Assembly (NCBI GenBank): GCA_964434165.1
Contig: CAYSUS010000019.1
Span: 19,997-83,996 of the forward strand
From: CAYSUS01 sp964434165
Lineage (GTDB): Bacteria; Planctomycetota; Planctomycetia; Pirellulales; Thermoguttaceae
Direction: 5' to 3'
DNA length: 64,000 nt
In this document: one piece after another, positions 25,923 to 34,086 of the stretch
How positions within the stretch are numbered: the stretch's first letter is position 1
Layout: every line of letters begins with the position of its first letter
Translations under genes and position numbers: made by a program
The notes under the pieces: generated by a model
The model's input: only the letters and a program-made list of their open reading frames with translations
Told to the model about the DNA's origin: nothing
The model's database searches: none

Positions 25923-26100
25923 GCCCGACCTTCGCAGGTCCGACAGGGAGAGGCAGAACGGGCCGTGGGTCTCCCTCCGCGAGAGGTCCGCGGTGGAGGT
26001 GGCCCGTGGCGAGTCGTGATCGCGCGTGGTGTTTCCGTACTCCACACTCGCGTACGCAGTACGGAAGCACGAAGTGCAGGAGCGCCGGCAGCCTGCCCCC

Positions 26101-26120
26101 CGACCTCCGACCTCCGACCT
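26101..26120. repeat. CGACCTC near-tandem words
   Basis: Three consecutive copies of CGACCTC(C) in the gap before the Mop gene, with further short related words (CGTACTCCACACTCGCGTACG) at 26036-26060. Same style of short-word intergenic repeat as at several other gaps in the window. Confidence 0.5.
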
Positions 26121-26195
26121 GCCTCGCATCTTGCCAAACCCGCGGCCGCCCGGGAGAATGCGACGGAAGGGGACCACTACCCAGGAGGGATCGCC

Positions 26196-26405
26196 ATGAG
26201 AGTCAGCTCGCGGAACGTTTTGGAGGGGACCGTTAAGGCCGTGCACCACGGCGCCGTCAACACCGAGGTCGTCCTGGAGCTCGCCGGCGGGCAGGAGATC
26301 GTCTCGGTCATCACCAAGGCCTCGGCCGAGCGCCTGGAACTGGAGGTCGGCAAGACGGTCCACGCGCTGGTCAAGGCCTCGAACGTGATCCTCGCCGTCG
26401 ATTGA
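26196..26405 (+). CDS. Small molybdate-binding (Mop/TOBE) protein
   Basis: A 69-residue single-domain Mop protein: MRVSSRNVLEGTVKAVHHG, VNTEVVLELAGG and ITKASAERLELEVGKTVHAL are the conserved segments of the TOBE/Mop fold (SARN-LxGxV in the family, here SSRNVLEGTV). These oligomeric proteins bind molybdate or tungstate in the cytoplasm for storage or homeostasis. The ATG follows AGGAGGG by 6 bases. No modABC permease genes are nearby; the ABC ATPase 350 bp downstream is of the sugar type and separated by a pseudogene remnant. Confidence 0.9.
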   Translation: MRVSSRNVLEGTVKAVHHGAVNTEVVLELAGGQEIVSVITKASAERLELEVGKTVHALVKASNVILAVD

Positions 26406-26479
26406 TGCCCGAGGCGGCGCTCGGCCCAGTCCGCCCTCGACGGTTCGGCCACTCCCACCGTGTGCAGGTGCACCGGAGC

Positions 26480-26620
26480 GGCACCTCAACGCCCCGCGAG
26501 CGCGTGTGGACGGCGTTTGCCCACGAGAAGCCCGACCGCGTGCCGGCCTGGTGCGGGGCCTCAGAGGGCTTCGGGGACATGGCCTTGCGCCGGCTGGAGT
26601 TCGACGACATCGACCGAAGT
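26480..26620 (+). pseudogene. Remnant of a uroporphyrinogen-decarboxylase-like protein, N-terminus only
   Basis: About 45 codons read TPRERVWTAFAHEKPDRVPA followed by WCGASEGFGDMALRRLEFDD, which is the typical N-terminus of URO-D-like methyltransferase proteins (pattern S-RERV-AAL-H--PDRVP). After LEFDDID the text dissolves into unrelated sequence and the short-word repeat at 26659. The rest of the family, about 300 residues, is absent on either strand nearby. I read this as a truncated relic. Confidence 0.6.
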
Positions 26621-26658
26621 GCGAGTCCAAGTCCGCGCAAGGTTTCGGTCATTCCCTG

Positions 26659-26709
26659 ATTCGTACTTCGGGTTCGTTTCGTATTTCGTGCTTCGTGTTT
26701 CGGATTTGG
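26659..26709. repeat. TTCGT-word repeat block
   Basis: Near-tandem words of about nine bases (TCGTACTTCG, TTCGTATTTCG, TGCTTCGTGTTTCGG). The reverse complement matches the CGAAACACGAA words at 9302-9328. It borders the URO-D remnant, suggesting that repeat insertion or recombination removed the rest of that gene. Confidence 0.6.
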
Positions 26710-26753
26710 CCTGGGGTATTTCATACTCGCGGCTCCGCTGAGCGCCTGCCACG

Positions 26754-27893
26754 GTGTCCTTCCTCGATATGGACGGCCTGTTCAAGACCTTCCCCGGCGG
26801 CGTGCACGCGCTGACGGGGCTCTCGCTCGAGGTGCGCAAGGGCGAGCTGATGGTCCTCGTGGGGGCGTCCGGCTGCGGCAAAACCACGACGCTGCGGATC
26901 CTCGCCGGGCTGGAGCGGCCGGACGCGGGCAGGGTGCTTCTCGACGGCGAGGACCAGACCGCCCTGCCGCCGCGCCGGCGCGACGTGGCCATGGTCTTTC
27001 AGCACCCGGCCCTCTACCCGCACCTTTGCGTGCGGCGAAACCTGGGCTTCGCGCTGGCCCTGCGCGGCACGCCCCGCGCCGAGATCGGCCGGCGGGTCCA
27101 AGAGGCGGCGGCCATGCTCGGGATCGAAGACCTGCTCGACCGCCGGCCGCGGACGCTCTCCGGCGGCCAGCAGCAGCGCGTGGCGCTGGGCAAGGCGATC
27201 GTGCGGCGCCCCAGGCTGTTCCTCCTCGACGAGCCGCTCTCCAGCCTCGACGGCCCGCTGCGTGCCCGCATGCGCCTGGAGATCCGCCGGCTCCAGGCCC
27301 GGCTCGGCGTGACCACGGTCCTGGTCACCCACGATGCCGGCGACGCCATGATGCTGGGCCATCGCGTGGCCGTGCTGTGGGGCGGGCGCGTGCGCCAGGT
27401 CGATTCGCCCCAGACCCTCCTGCGGCGGCCGGCCGACCGCCAGGTGGCCGCCCTGATCGGCTCGCCGCCGATGAACCTGCTCGAGGGCCGCCTTCAGGAA
27501 ACCGACGCGGGCCTGCGGTTCCGCTGCGCGCGGATCGCGCTGGCCGTACCCGAGCCGTGGCGGGGTCCGCTCCGCGAGGCGTCCGGCGGCCCGATCGTGC
27601 TCGGCGTGCGCCCCGAACACCTCGTCCTCGTGCCGGGCATCGGGCGCGCGCACGCGGCCGTGGAGGCCGTGGAGCCGGCTGGGCCGGACAACCTGGTCCA
27701 CCTTTTCGCCGCGGGACAGCCCCTGGTCGCCCGGGTCGATCCCCGCCAGGCCTTCTGCCCCGGCCAGCAGGTCGATCTCTCCTTCGCCCCCGGCAGCCTC
27801 CACTTCTTCAGCGCCGCCACCGGCGCCGCGATCCCCGCTCCCCCGGCACAGCCCGACGCGCGAGCGAGGGACCGCGCGCAACCCGACGCGTAG
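26754..27893 (+). CDS. Orphan sugar-type ABC transporter ATPase (MalK/UgpC class)
   Basis: A 379-residue ATPase. The nucleotide-binding part has Walker A GASGCGKT, Q-loop MVFQHPALYPHLCV, signature LSGGQQQRVALGKAI, Walker B LFLLDEP and switch VLVTHD. The C-terminal 120 residues form the OB/TOBE regulatory domain of the CUT1 class (PIVLGVRPEHL), and the last 30 residues are a low-complexity tail. CUT1 ATPases drive uptake of carbohydrates with separate permeases and binding protein; none are nearby, so it may serve permeases encoded elsewhere. The start is GTG at 26754 giving MSFLDMDGLFKTFPGG; an ATG five codons later is the alternative. Confidence 0.9.
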   Translation: MSFLDMDGLFKTFPGGVHALTGLSLEVRKGELMVLVGASGCGKTTTLRILAGLERPDAGRVLLDGEDQTALPPRRRDVAMVFQHPALYPHLCVRRNLGFALALRGTPRAEIGRRVQEAAAMLGIEDLLDRRPRTLSGGQQQRVALGKAIVRRPRLFLLDEPLSSLDGPLRARMRLEIRRLQARLGVTTVLVTHDAGDAMMLGHRVAVLWGGRVRQVDSPQTLLRRPADRQVAALIGSPPMNLLEGRLQETDAGLRFRCARIALAVPEPWRGPLREASGGPIVLGVRPEHLVLVPGIGRAHAAVEAVEPAGPDNLVHLFAAGQPLVARVDPRQAFCPGQQVDLSFAPGSLHFFSAATGAAIPAPPAQPDARARDRAQPDA

Positions 27894-28329
27894 GCGATGT
27901 CCGGGTCAACACACCACGGAGACGCGGAGGTCGCGGAGACGCCCGCCGCGGGGACCCCCGCAGGCCGTGAGCGCGCCGCACAGAAGCCTCAAGTGGCGGG
28001 AATGGGGGAAAGGCGGGCCGACCACCTCGATCAGCCCCGCGCGGCTATTCGGGCGATTTTGCGACCTTGGGCGCGTTAGGGCAACAACACCGCGTGGGGT
28101 TCATGGACCCATTGACTGCACTTCGGCACCAGATATCCTGGGCACCAATGGTGCGCGGGATTCGGCCCCGGAGCGATGGGTGTTTATCCCTGTTCGCGAC
28201 CCTGGCAGTGGAAAGCGACTCGCCGACATCCAACAGGTGGCGCACGGTCTTGGAAAGTGGTATTCGGTTTGCACTTGTGGGACGGTCCACGTCGAGTCAC
28301 TTTCGATCAAACTGGGAAAGGTGACGCTC
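27894..28329. other. Intergenic region before the RDD gene, with CGGAGACGCGGAGG words
   Basis: 436 bp without a supportable gene; frames through it have no family resemblance and no ribosome-binding sites. At 27913-27940 lies another short-word repeat (CACGGAGACGCGGAGG, then TCGCGGAGACG). The right half is of lower GC than the surroundings and may hold regulatory sequence of the RDD gene. Confidence 0.5.
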
Positions 28330-28830
28330 ATGTCAGGAAACCCTTACGCCAGTCCCTCCTACTCCCCGGTCATGGATTCCGACGTCGCGGTCCGGCCCGA
28401 GGAAATGCGCGTCGCGTCCCAGGGCAAGCGCTTCTTGAACATGCTCGTCGATTCGATTCTCATCCATGTCCTCTCGTGGATCGCGGGATTCGTGATCGGT
28501 GTTTTCTACGCTTACTTCAAGGTATCGACTGGCAGCGTAATCACGCCTGAGGACGAGGCGTGGCTCAGCATCGTCGGTCTCCTTGTCGGCATGTTGGTTT
28601 TTGTGGCATACTTCGTCGTCACCGAGACGGTGTTTCAGAGGACCCTGGCCAAGTTCCTGACCGGTACGATCGTCGTGACCGCGGACGGGAGACGTCCGCC
28701 GTTCAGTCAGATCGTCGGGCGATCCTTTGCCCGCATCATCCCCTTCGAGGCCTTTTCCTTCCTTGGCAGCCGGCAACCCGTCGGCTGGCACGACTCGCTA
28801 TCGGGGACGCGCGTGGTGGTGGCGCGATAG
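28330..28830 (+). CDS. RDD-family membrane protein
   Basis: A 166-residue membrane protein. The N-terminal 30 residues are polar (MSGNPYASPSYSPV), a style common in planctomycete RDD proteins. The domain follows with QGKRFLNMLVDSILIHVLSW (the Arg-Asp pair of RDD is spaced as R..N..VD), a second helix (WLSIVGLLVGMLVFVAYFVV), FLTGTIVVTADGRRPPFSQI and RSFARIIPFEAFSF. RDD proteins are of uncertain function, some implicated in ion exchange. The ATG has GGAAAGG upstream, and the longer frame to 27967 has no family support. Confidence 0.85.
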   Translation: MSGNPYASPSYSPVMDSDVAVRPEEMRVASQGKRFLNMLVDSILIHVLSWIAGFVIGVFYAYFKVSTGSVITPEDEAWLSIVGLLVGMLVFVAYFVVTETVFQRTLAKFLTGTIVVTADGRRPPFSQIVGRSFARIIPFEAFSFLGSRQPVGWHDSLSGTRVVVAR

Positions 28831-29033
28831 GAAAGTGAACGCGGCGAAGGAGCGCTGCGGAACGATGCCGAGGACCCCGGTCCGCCGTTGGAGTGGAGTT
28901 TGACCCTCCTCGGTCACACCGAAAACCGGGTAAGCACCATCTCGCTTCGGCGGGAGCGTTCCGTACGCGAGCGGTTCGGGCCGGCAAAGCGGCCGCAGAA
29001 GGCGGCGCGGTCGCGAGTCGATCGATCGCCCCG

Positions 29034-29279
29034 CTACTCGTCCTCGTATCCCTCGGGCTTCTCCCGCTCGCGGCGCTTGCTGGAGTTGCAGACCAGGAGG
29101 AGGCCCAAGGCGATCCCCAGGATCGTCAGGCCGTAGCACTGCACGTAGCTGCCGCCGCCCCCGCCCTTCTTCGAGGCCGCGTCGCCCGCCTGGGCCCAGG
29201 CCGCGGCCGCCCCCCCGAGCCATGTGACCGCGGCAATCATCAAGGTGGCCAGATGCCGTCGGAGGCGTCTTGGAAACAT
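29034..29279 (-). CDS. Small exported protein with a C-terminal membrane helix
   Basis: About 81 residues: a signal peptide (basic MFPRRLRRH, then LATLMIAAVTWLGGAAAAWA), a Gly-rich linker, one membrane helix (CYGLTILGIALGLLLVC) and a charged tail (KRREREKPEGYEDE). Similar small proteins are common in planctomycete genomes; function is unknown. An in-frame ATG 10 codons upstream (29309) is possible but gives a less standard signal peptide. No partner is evident. Confidence 0.65.
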   Translation of the reverse strand: MFPRRLRRHLATLMIAAVTWLGGAAAAWAQAGDAASKKGGGGGSYVQCYGLTILGIALGLLLVCNSSKRREREKPEGYEDE

Positions 29280-29515
29280 GATGGGAGATTCTCGTATGGA
29301 AGGTCGCATCCGAACGGCGCTCGCCGCAAACCGTCCATTCTATCCTCCGCCGCCGGCGCTGCAAACGCGGAGAAAAAGAGCTGCGTCCCCTTTTTCCAAC
29401 GTGGATTTCCGCCCGGCCACCTGCTAGGTTGAGGGCTCGTCGGCGTAGGACCCCTTTTCCCTTCCCCATTGCCGCGGGCGCTTCGTGGAAGCTGCACGCG
29501 ACAGGAGCCCTGTGG

Positions 29516-30853
29516 ATGCGAGCCCCTGCTTGTTGCGCGATCCTGGTCGGTCTTGTGCTTGTCGGCTGCTCGGGCCAGAGCGACTCGGGCCGGGCGACGT
29601 CGTCGCGGCCCCGCCCCAAGTCGGAGTCCACTACCGCACCGCCGGCCGAAACCGCCCCGGCTGCCCGACCTGAAGACGCCCCGGAGGGCCCCTATTGGCC
29701 CCGCTTCCACGGCCCCGACGGCAGCAACCTCTCGCCCGAAACGGGCCTGTTGAAGGAGTGGCCCGAGGGCGGCCCTCCGCTGGTCTGGACCGCGGAGGGC
29801 ATCGGCCACGGGTTCTCGACCGTGAGCCTGGCCGGAGGGATGATCTTCACCGACGGCAACGTCGGCAGCGATACGACAATCACCGCCCTGGACCTGGCCG
29901 GCAACACGCTCTGGCAGAAGCCGAACGGCCCGGCCTGGACCGGCTCGCACCCGGGCTCGCGGGGCACGCCGACCTACGACTCGGGCCGCATCTACCACGA
30001 GAGCCCGCTGGGCAGCCTGGTCTGCCTGGAGGCCAAGACCGGCGCGCTGGTCTGGGGACTGAACATCCTCAGCGAGTTCGGCGCGGAGAACATCCAGTGG
30101 GCCCTGGCCGAGTCGGTCCTGATCGACGGCGACCACGTGATCTGCTGCCCGGGCGGCACCCAGGGAAGCGTGGTGGCGCTGGACAAGCGATCGGGCGAGA
30201 CCGTCTGGGCCGCGCCGGGCACCGGCCACGCGGCCAGCTACGCCTCGCCCATGCTCGCCGAGCAGGACGGCCTGCGCATGGTGCTCACCATGAACGCCAA
30301 GTCGCTGTTGGGCGTCAACGCCGACACGGGCGAGTTGCTCTTCGAGTTCCCCCACGAGACTTCCTACGACGTCAACGCCTTTTCGCCGCTCTACCACGAC
30401 GGGCACATCTTCATCAGCACGGGCTACGGGTCGGGCTCGGTGCTGGTCAAGGTCACCGTCGATGGGAAGAAGGCCCGCGTGGCCCAGGTCTGGGAAAGCA
30501 AGGAGCTGGACAACCATCACGGGGGCGTGCTGCTTCTGGGCAATTACCTCTACGGCTCGACGTTCCGCGGCAAGTGGGTGTGCCTCGACTGGCAGTCCGG
30601 TCAGACGCAGTACGCCCAAAGCGGCGTGGGCAAGGGCTCGCTGACCTACGCCGACGGCATGCTCTACTGCTTCAGCGAGAAGCGTCGCGTGGGCCTCGTG
30701 AAGGCCACGCCCGAGGCCCACGAGGTGGTCAGCCAGTTCACCCTTCCCTCCGGCGGCAAGGGGAGCAGTTGGGCCCACCCCGTCGTCATCGGCGGGCGCC
30801 TCTATCTCCGGCACAGTGACAAGCTGTTTGCGTACGACGTAAGTGCCAGGTGA
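29516..30853 (+). CDS. PQQ-like beta-propeller lipoprotein
   Basis: A 445-residue lipoprotein with signal peptide and lipobox LVGC (Cys about 18), a Pro/Ser-rich linker, then repeated beta-propeller blades. The opening WPRFHGPDGSNLSPETGLLK and the repeated G-V-LDK/LEAKTGALVW pattern are those of planctomycete PQQ-propeller proteins (BamB-like fold). There is no alcohol-dehydrogenase active-site text, so it is not likely to be an enzyme of the quinoprotein class. Envelope attachment is inferred. AGGAG lies eight bases before the ATG at 29516, which outweighs the upstream in-frame ATG. Confidence 0.92.
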   Translation: MRAPACCAILVGLVLVGCSGQSDSGRATSSRPRPKSESTTAPPAETAPAARPEDAPEGPYWPRFHGPDGSNLSPETGLLKEWPEGGPPLVWTAEGIGHGFSTVSLAGGMIFTDGNVGSDTTITALDLAGNTLWQKPNGPAWTGSHPGSRGTPTYDSGRIYHESPLGSLVCLEAKTGALVWGLNILSEFGAENIQWALAESVLIDGDHVICCPGGTQGSVVALDKRSGETVWAAPGTGHAASYASPMLAEQDGLRMVLTMNAKSLLGVNADTGELLFEFPHETSYDVNAFSPLYHDGHIFISTGYGSGSVLVKVTVDGKKARVAQVWESKELDNHHGGVLLLGNYLYGSTFRGKWVCLDWQSGQTQYAQSGVGKGSLTYADGMLYCFSEKRRVGLVKATPEAHEVVSQFTLPSGGKGSSWAHPVVIGGRLYLRHSDKLFAYDVSAR

Positions 30854-30994
30854 GCGAACCGAAGCACGGGAGTCGGGAACCTTAACTCGCGCGACACGCC
30901 TGGTGCATGGAGAAGCCTTTCGAGAGAAGACCCCGACACCATTCCGCTCGCCTTCCTCCCGACCCGTTCCCGTTTTCCCTGGAGGTCTCTCCCC

Positions 30995-33145
30995 ATGCTT
31001 CCATTGCTCGGGTCGCTGCTTCTTCCGGTGCTTCTCGCTGCGGGCGACTCGCAAGGCCCGCGCTTGACCGACGCCGAGCTCTTCCAGGCCATGGACCTGG
31101 GCGCGGACCAGTGGGCCGAAGTCCGCCGCTTCGTCCAGGCCGAGGAGTGGGCATCCGCCAAGCGTGCCTATGCCGCGCGGTTCCGCGCGCGGACCTCGCC
31201 GAAGTGGCCGGGCGCCGTGCACGAGCGGCCGAAGCCGCCCGAAAGGCGGCCCGCCACCGCCGATGCCGACCGCCTGCTCAGCCACCAGTGGAAGTGGCAG
31301 CGGGAGTGGTTCGACCTGGGACCCGACATCGACTGGTCGTCGAACCAGATGACCGAGGGCGAATCGGCCACCGTGGAGTGGAACGCCTCGCTCAATCGGC
31401 ACTTCCACTTCCGCACCCTCTGCCGCGCCTACCTCCGCACCGGCGAGGAGAAGTACGCCGCCGAGGTCGTCGCCCAGATGATCGACTGGATCGAGGACTG
31501 CCCCGTGCTTCTCGACCGCTCGGGCAACTCACCCTACCACTACGGCTGGGAGACGCTCAACGCGGCGTGCCGGGCGGGCGACACGTGGCCGGGCGCCCTG
31601 CACTCGATCCTGCCCAGCCGGTCGCTCACCGACGAGGCCCTGTGCACGATCGTCAAGTCGCTCGTGGAGCACGCCCGGCACCTCGATCGCTGGCCCACGC
31701 GGAGCGGCAACTGGCTGACGGCCGAGTCCAAGGCCCTGTTCATCGTGGGCACGCTGTTGCCGGAATTCCGCGAGGCGCGCCAGTGGCGGGCCCACGCCAT
31801 CGAGCGCCTCTACCGGCAGCTTCACACCGACGTGTACCCGGACGGCCTGGAGATCGAGCTGGCCCTGGGCTACAACAACTGGGTGCTGCGCAACTTCGCC
31901 GAGGTGCTCGAGTTGGCCCGGCTCAACGACCTCACGGGCGAGCTGCCCGACGATTACCTCAAGCGCATGGAGGCGATGTACGACTACCAGGCCGGCGCCT
32001 GCCGGCCCGACGGGCGCGTGCCGGGGCTGAACGACTCCGGCGACGCCTCGCCCACCGGGCTGCTCGAGGCCGGCCACGGCTACTTCCCCCACCGCAAGGA
32101 CTTCCTCTGGATCGCCACGGCGGGCGAAAGGGGCGAGAAGCCGACCAAGACCTCCGTGGCCTTCCCGTACGCAGGCCACTACGTGATGCGGTCGGGCTGG
32201 GACCGCCACGCCCGCTACCTGCTCTTCGACGCCGGCCCCTTCGGCTCCGGCCACCAGCACGAGGACAAGCTCCATCTGGTGCTTTACGCCTATGGACGCC
32301 CGCTCCTGCTCGACGCGGGCAACTACATGTACGACCGCTCTCGATGGCGCCGCTACGTCCTCTCTACCCGGGGGCACAACACGATCCGCATCGATGGCCA
32401 CGACCAGAACCGCCGCCGCGACCGCGCCACCTGGGTCCTCGGGCAGCCCTTCCAGCCCCTGGACAACCCCTGGGTCGCGGACGAGGCCTTCGACTACTGC
32501 GTGGGACGCTATGAGTCGGGCTACGGGCCCCAGCGCTCGATCGACGTGACGCACACCCGGGCGGTGGTGTTCGTCAAGCCCGACTATTGGATCCTCGTCG
32601 ATACGCTCCACGCCGGCGACGACGCGGAGCACGGCTTCGAGTCGCTGTTCCATCTTGGCGCCGACGAGGCCCGGGTCGATCCGCAGTCCGGCGCCATAGC
32701 CACCTGCAACGAGGACGCGGCCAACCTGGTGGTGTGGCCGGTCTCCGCGGGGGATCTCGCGGCGCGCGTGGTCAAGGGCGTGGAGCAGGAGCCGGTGCAG
32801 GGCTGGGCCCAGGGGCCGTGGCGTCCCGTGCCCACCGCGATCGCCACCGGCAAGTTCGTCCGCAAGGCGAAGATTGTGACGCTGCTCTACCCCCTCAAGC
32901 CGAACGCGGAGAACCCCGTGCGCTCGGTGAAGCTCGCGCCGGTACGCTCGGGAGGCAAGGTGGCCGAGGACGCCGTGGCCGTGGCGATCGACCTGGCCGA
33001 CGGGGCGCGGCACTGCCTGCTGGTGGCCGAGCGACCGGGCGTGGATCGGGAGTGGGAGGGCGGATCGACCCGAGCCGCGCTGGCCGGGCTGATCCGCTCG
33101 GGCGACACGACGCGGCCTTTCGAGCTGCCCGCCGAAGGGAAGTAG
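30995..33145 (+). CDS. Heparinase II/III-family polysaccharide lyase
   Basis: A 716-residue exported protein: signal peptide (1-16), an all-alpha toroid domain (about 80-370, containing HYGWETLNAACR, RSGNWLTAESKALF and NNWVLRNFAEVLELARL), then a beta-sandwich heparinase II/III domain (about 385-700, with GHYVMRSGWDRHARYLLFDA and GSGHQHEDKLHLVLYAYGR). The HQHED and the earlier NW/Y residues correspond to likely catalytic His and Tyr positions. Family members cleave acidic glycans such as heparin or alginate by beta-elimination. GGAGG precedes the ATG by 9 bases. It follows the PQQ-propeller gene by 141 bp. Confidence 0.9.
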   Translation: MLPLLGSLLLPVLLAAGDSQGPRLTDAELFQAMDLGADQWAEVRRFVQAEEWASAKRAYAARFRARTSPKWPGAVHERPKPPERRPATADADRLLSHQWKWQREWFDLGPDIDWSSNQMTEGESATVEWNASLNRHFHFRTLCRAYLRTGEEKYAAEVVAQMIDWIEDCPVLLDRSGNSPYHYGWETLNAACRAGDTWPGALHSILPSRSLTDEALCTIVKSLVEHARHLDRWPTRSGNWLTAESKALFIVGTLLPEFREARQWRAHAIERLYRQLHTDVYPDGLEIELALGYNNWVLRNFAEVLELARLNDLTGELPDDYLKRMEAMYDYQAGACRPDGRVPGLNDSGDASPTGLLEAGHGYFPHRKDFLWIATAGERGEKPTKTSVAFPYAGHYVMRSGWDRHARYLLFDAGPFGSGHQHEDKLHLVLYAYGRPLLLDAGNYMYDRSRWRRYVLSTRGHNTIRIDGHDQNRRRDRATWVLGQPFQPLDNPWVADEAFDYCVGRYESGYGPQRSIDVTHTRAVVFVKPDYWILVDTLHAGDDAEHGFESLFHLGADEARVDPQSGAIATCNEDAANLVVWPVSAGDLAARVVKGVEQEPVQGWAQGPWRPVPTAIATGKFVRKAKIVTLLYPLKPNAENPVRSVKLAPVRSGGKVAEDAVAVAIDLADGARHCLLVAERPGVDREWEGGSTRAALAGLIRSGDTTRPFELPAEGK

Positions 33146-33158
33146 GACCCGGCCGAGA

Positions 33159-33311
33159 CTACTTCTTCGATTCCCCGACCCCGGAGAAGACCCAGCCCAG
33201 GGCGCCGCCGATCACGCCGCCCCAGAACCACCAGGTGCCATCGGGGTAGAGCATGGTCGCGGCGTAGGCCCCGCCTGCAAAGCCCGCGACGACGAAGAGA
33301 AGGGTCTTCAT
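33159..33311 (-). CDS. Fifty-residue membrane protein with Gly-zipper motifs
   Basis: A short frame of 50 residues read from the ATG at 33311: MKTLLFVVAGFAGGAYAATM, then a polar turn (LYPDGTWW), a second hydrophobic stretch with GGVIGGALGWVF, and the tail SGVGESKK. Two tight Gly-spaced helices suggest a hairpin in the inner membrane. It has no strong ribosome-binding site. It converges on the heparinase gene end (13 bp apart). Unknown family. Confidence 0.5.
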   Translation of the reverse strand: MKTLLFVVAGFAGGAYAATMLYPDGTWWFWGGVIGGALGWVFSGVGESKK

Positions 33312-33379
33312 GGAATGGCGCTCAATCCGGCCAGCTTAAGGAAATAACCGAAGGCGGCTCTCCGGATTGTACTGGCCGG

Positions 33380-33399
33380 GGCGCCTCTGCGAAGGCGCC
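33380..33399 (-). terminator. Possible terminator hairpin after the LigD-phosphoesterase gene
   Basis: GGCGCCT, a six-base loop, AGGCGCC: a perfect 7-bp stem about 80 bp downstream of the end of the minus-strand gene at 33478. There is no T-run, so it is only a candidate. Confidence 0.3.
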
Positions 33400-33477
33400 G
33401 ACCGTTAGAAACGCGTTAGAGCCGCGCGGCGAGGGCACGACTCCCGTCCGCTTCGCGTCGTGAGGGCGTTCCGCGCG

Positions 33478-33888
33478 TCATCGAGTCGCGGGAACGAAGC
33501 GAAACTCCCACCCTGCCGCGACCTCCGGCAGACGCCGAAGCGTGGCGCGGCCGCGAAGCCGCGATCCGGCCAGATCCACGATCACCGCGTCCTCGTCTTC
33601 CGAGAGCGGCGCGTACGTGCCCGAGTCCCAGCGCGTCACGTGGCCGCGGCCTCGCGAGATCGGCCCCTCGCAATCCAGGTAGGCCTCGCGGTGATCGGCC
33701 AAGGGCTCGGCCGCGATCGCGCCCGCGGCGTCGGGCGGCCGCTCCAGGGCCCAAGTCCGCAGCGCCCCGCCGCGCTGGAGCATGAAGTCCCAGTGCCGCC
33801 CTCGTGGGGCGTCGTGCTCGAGCACGACGAAGCGCGGCCCCGATTGCCGCCGCGCGCACTCCGAAGATGACTCGGCGCTGCCACCCAT
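33478..33888 (-). CDS. Stand-alone LigD-type 3'-phosphoesterase domain
   Basis: A protein of about 136 residues containing the phosphoesterase module otherwise fused to LigD: FVVLEHDAPRGRHWDFML supplies the His-Asp...His-x-Asp metal ligands, ADHREAYLDCEGPI the third His and the conserved Glu, and the C-terminal strand is WEFRFVP. In LigD this domain trims 3' ends during non-homologous end joining by removing ribonucleotides and 3' phosphates. No Ku, ligase or polymerase domain is nearby. The start at 33888 has GGAG at -9; an upstream in-frame ATG exists. Confidence 0.82.
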   Translation of the reverse strand: MGGSAESSSECARRQSGPRFVVLEHDAPRGRHWDFMLQRGGALRTWALERPPDAAGAIAAEPLADHREAYLDCEGPISRGRGHVTRWDSGTYAPLSEDEDAVIVDLAGSRLRGRATLRRLPEVAAGWEFRFVPATR

Positions 33889-34086
33889 CGTGCTGCTCCA
33901 CGTGTGCCGTGCGTGGCATGCCACGTAGTCCTAATGCGGTACGACCGCAACCGAATGGGGAATGCTCCCTCAATTGGACCGCTCCCGTTGGCCGCTCGGT
34001 CGAACATGCGCGCATCACGCGCCCATGTCCCGCTGTAAGACTCTACCATGCCCACGCTGCGCGAGGGCATGCCACCCGACCGCGCG

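Noticed and set aside
28067..28324. Plus-strand 85-codon frame before the RDD gene
   Set aside because: No ribosome-binding site and no recognisable pattern; overlaps competing frames on both strands.
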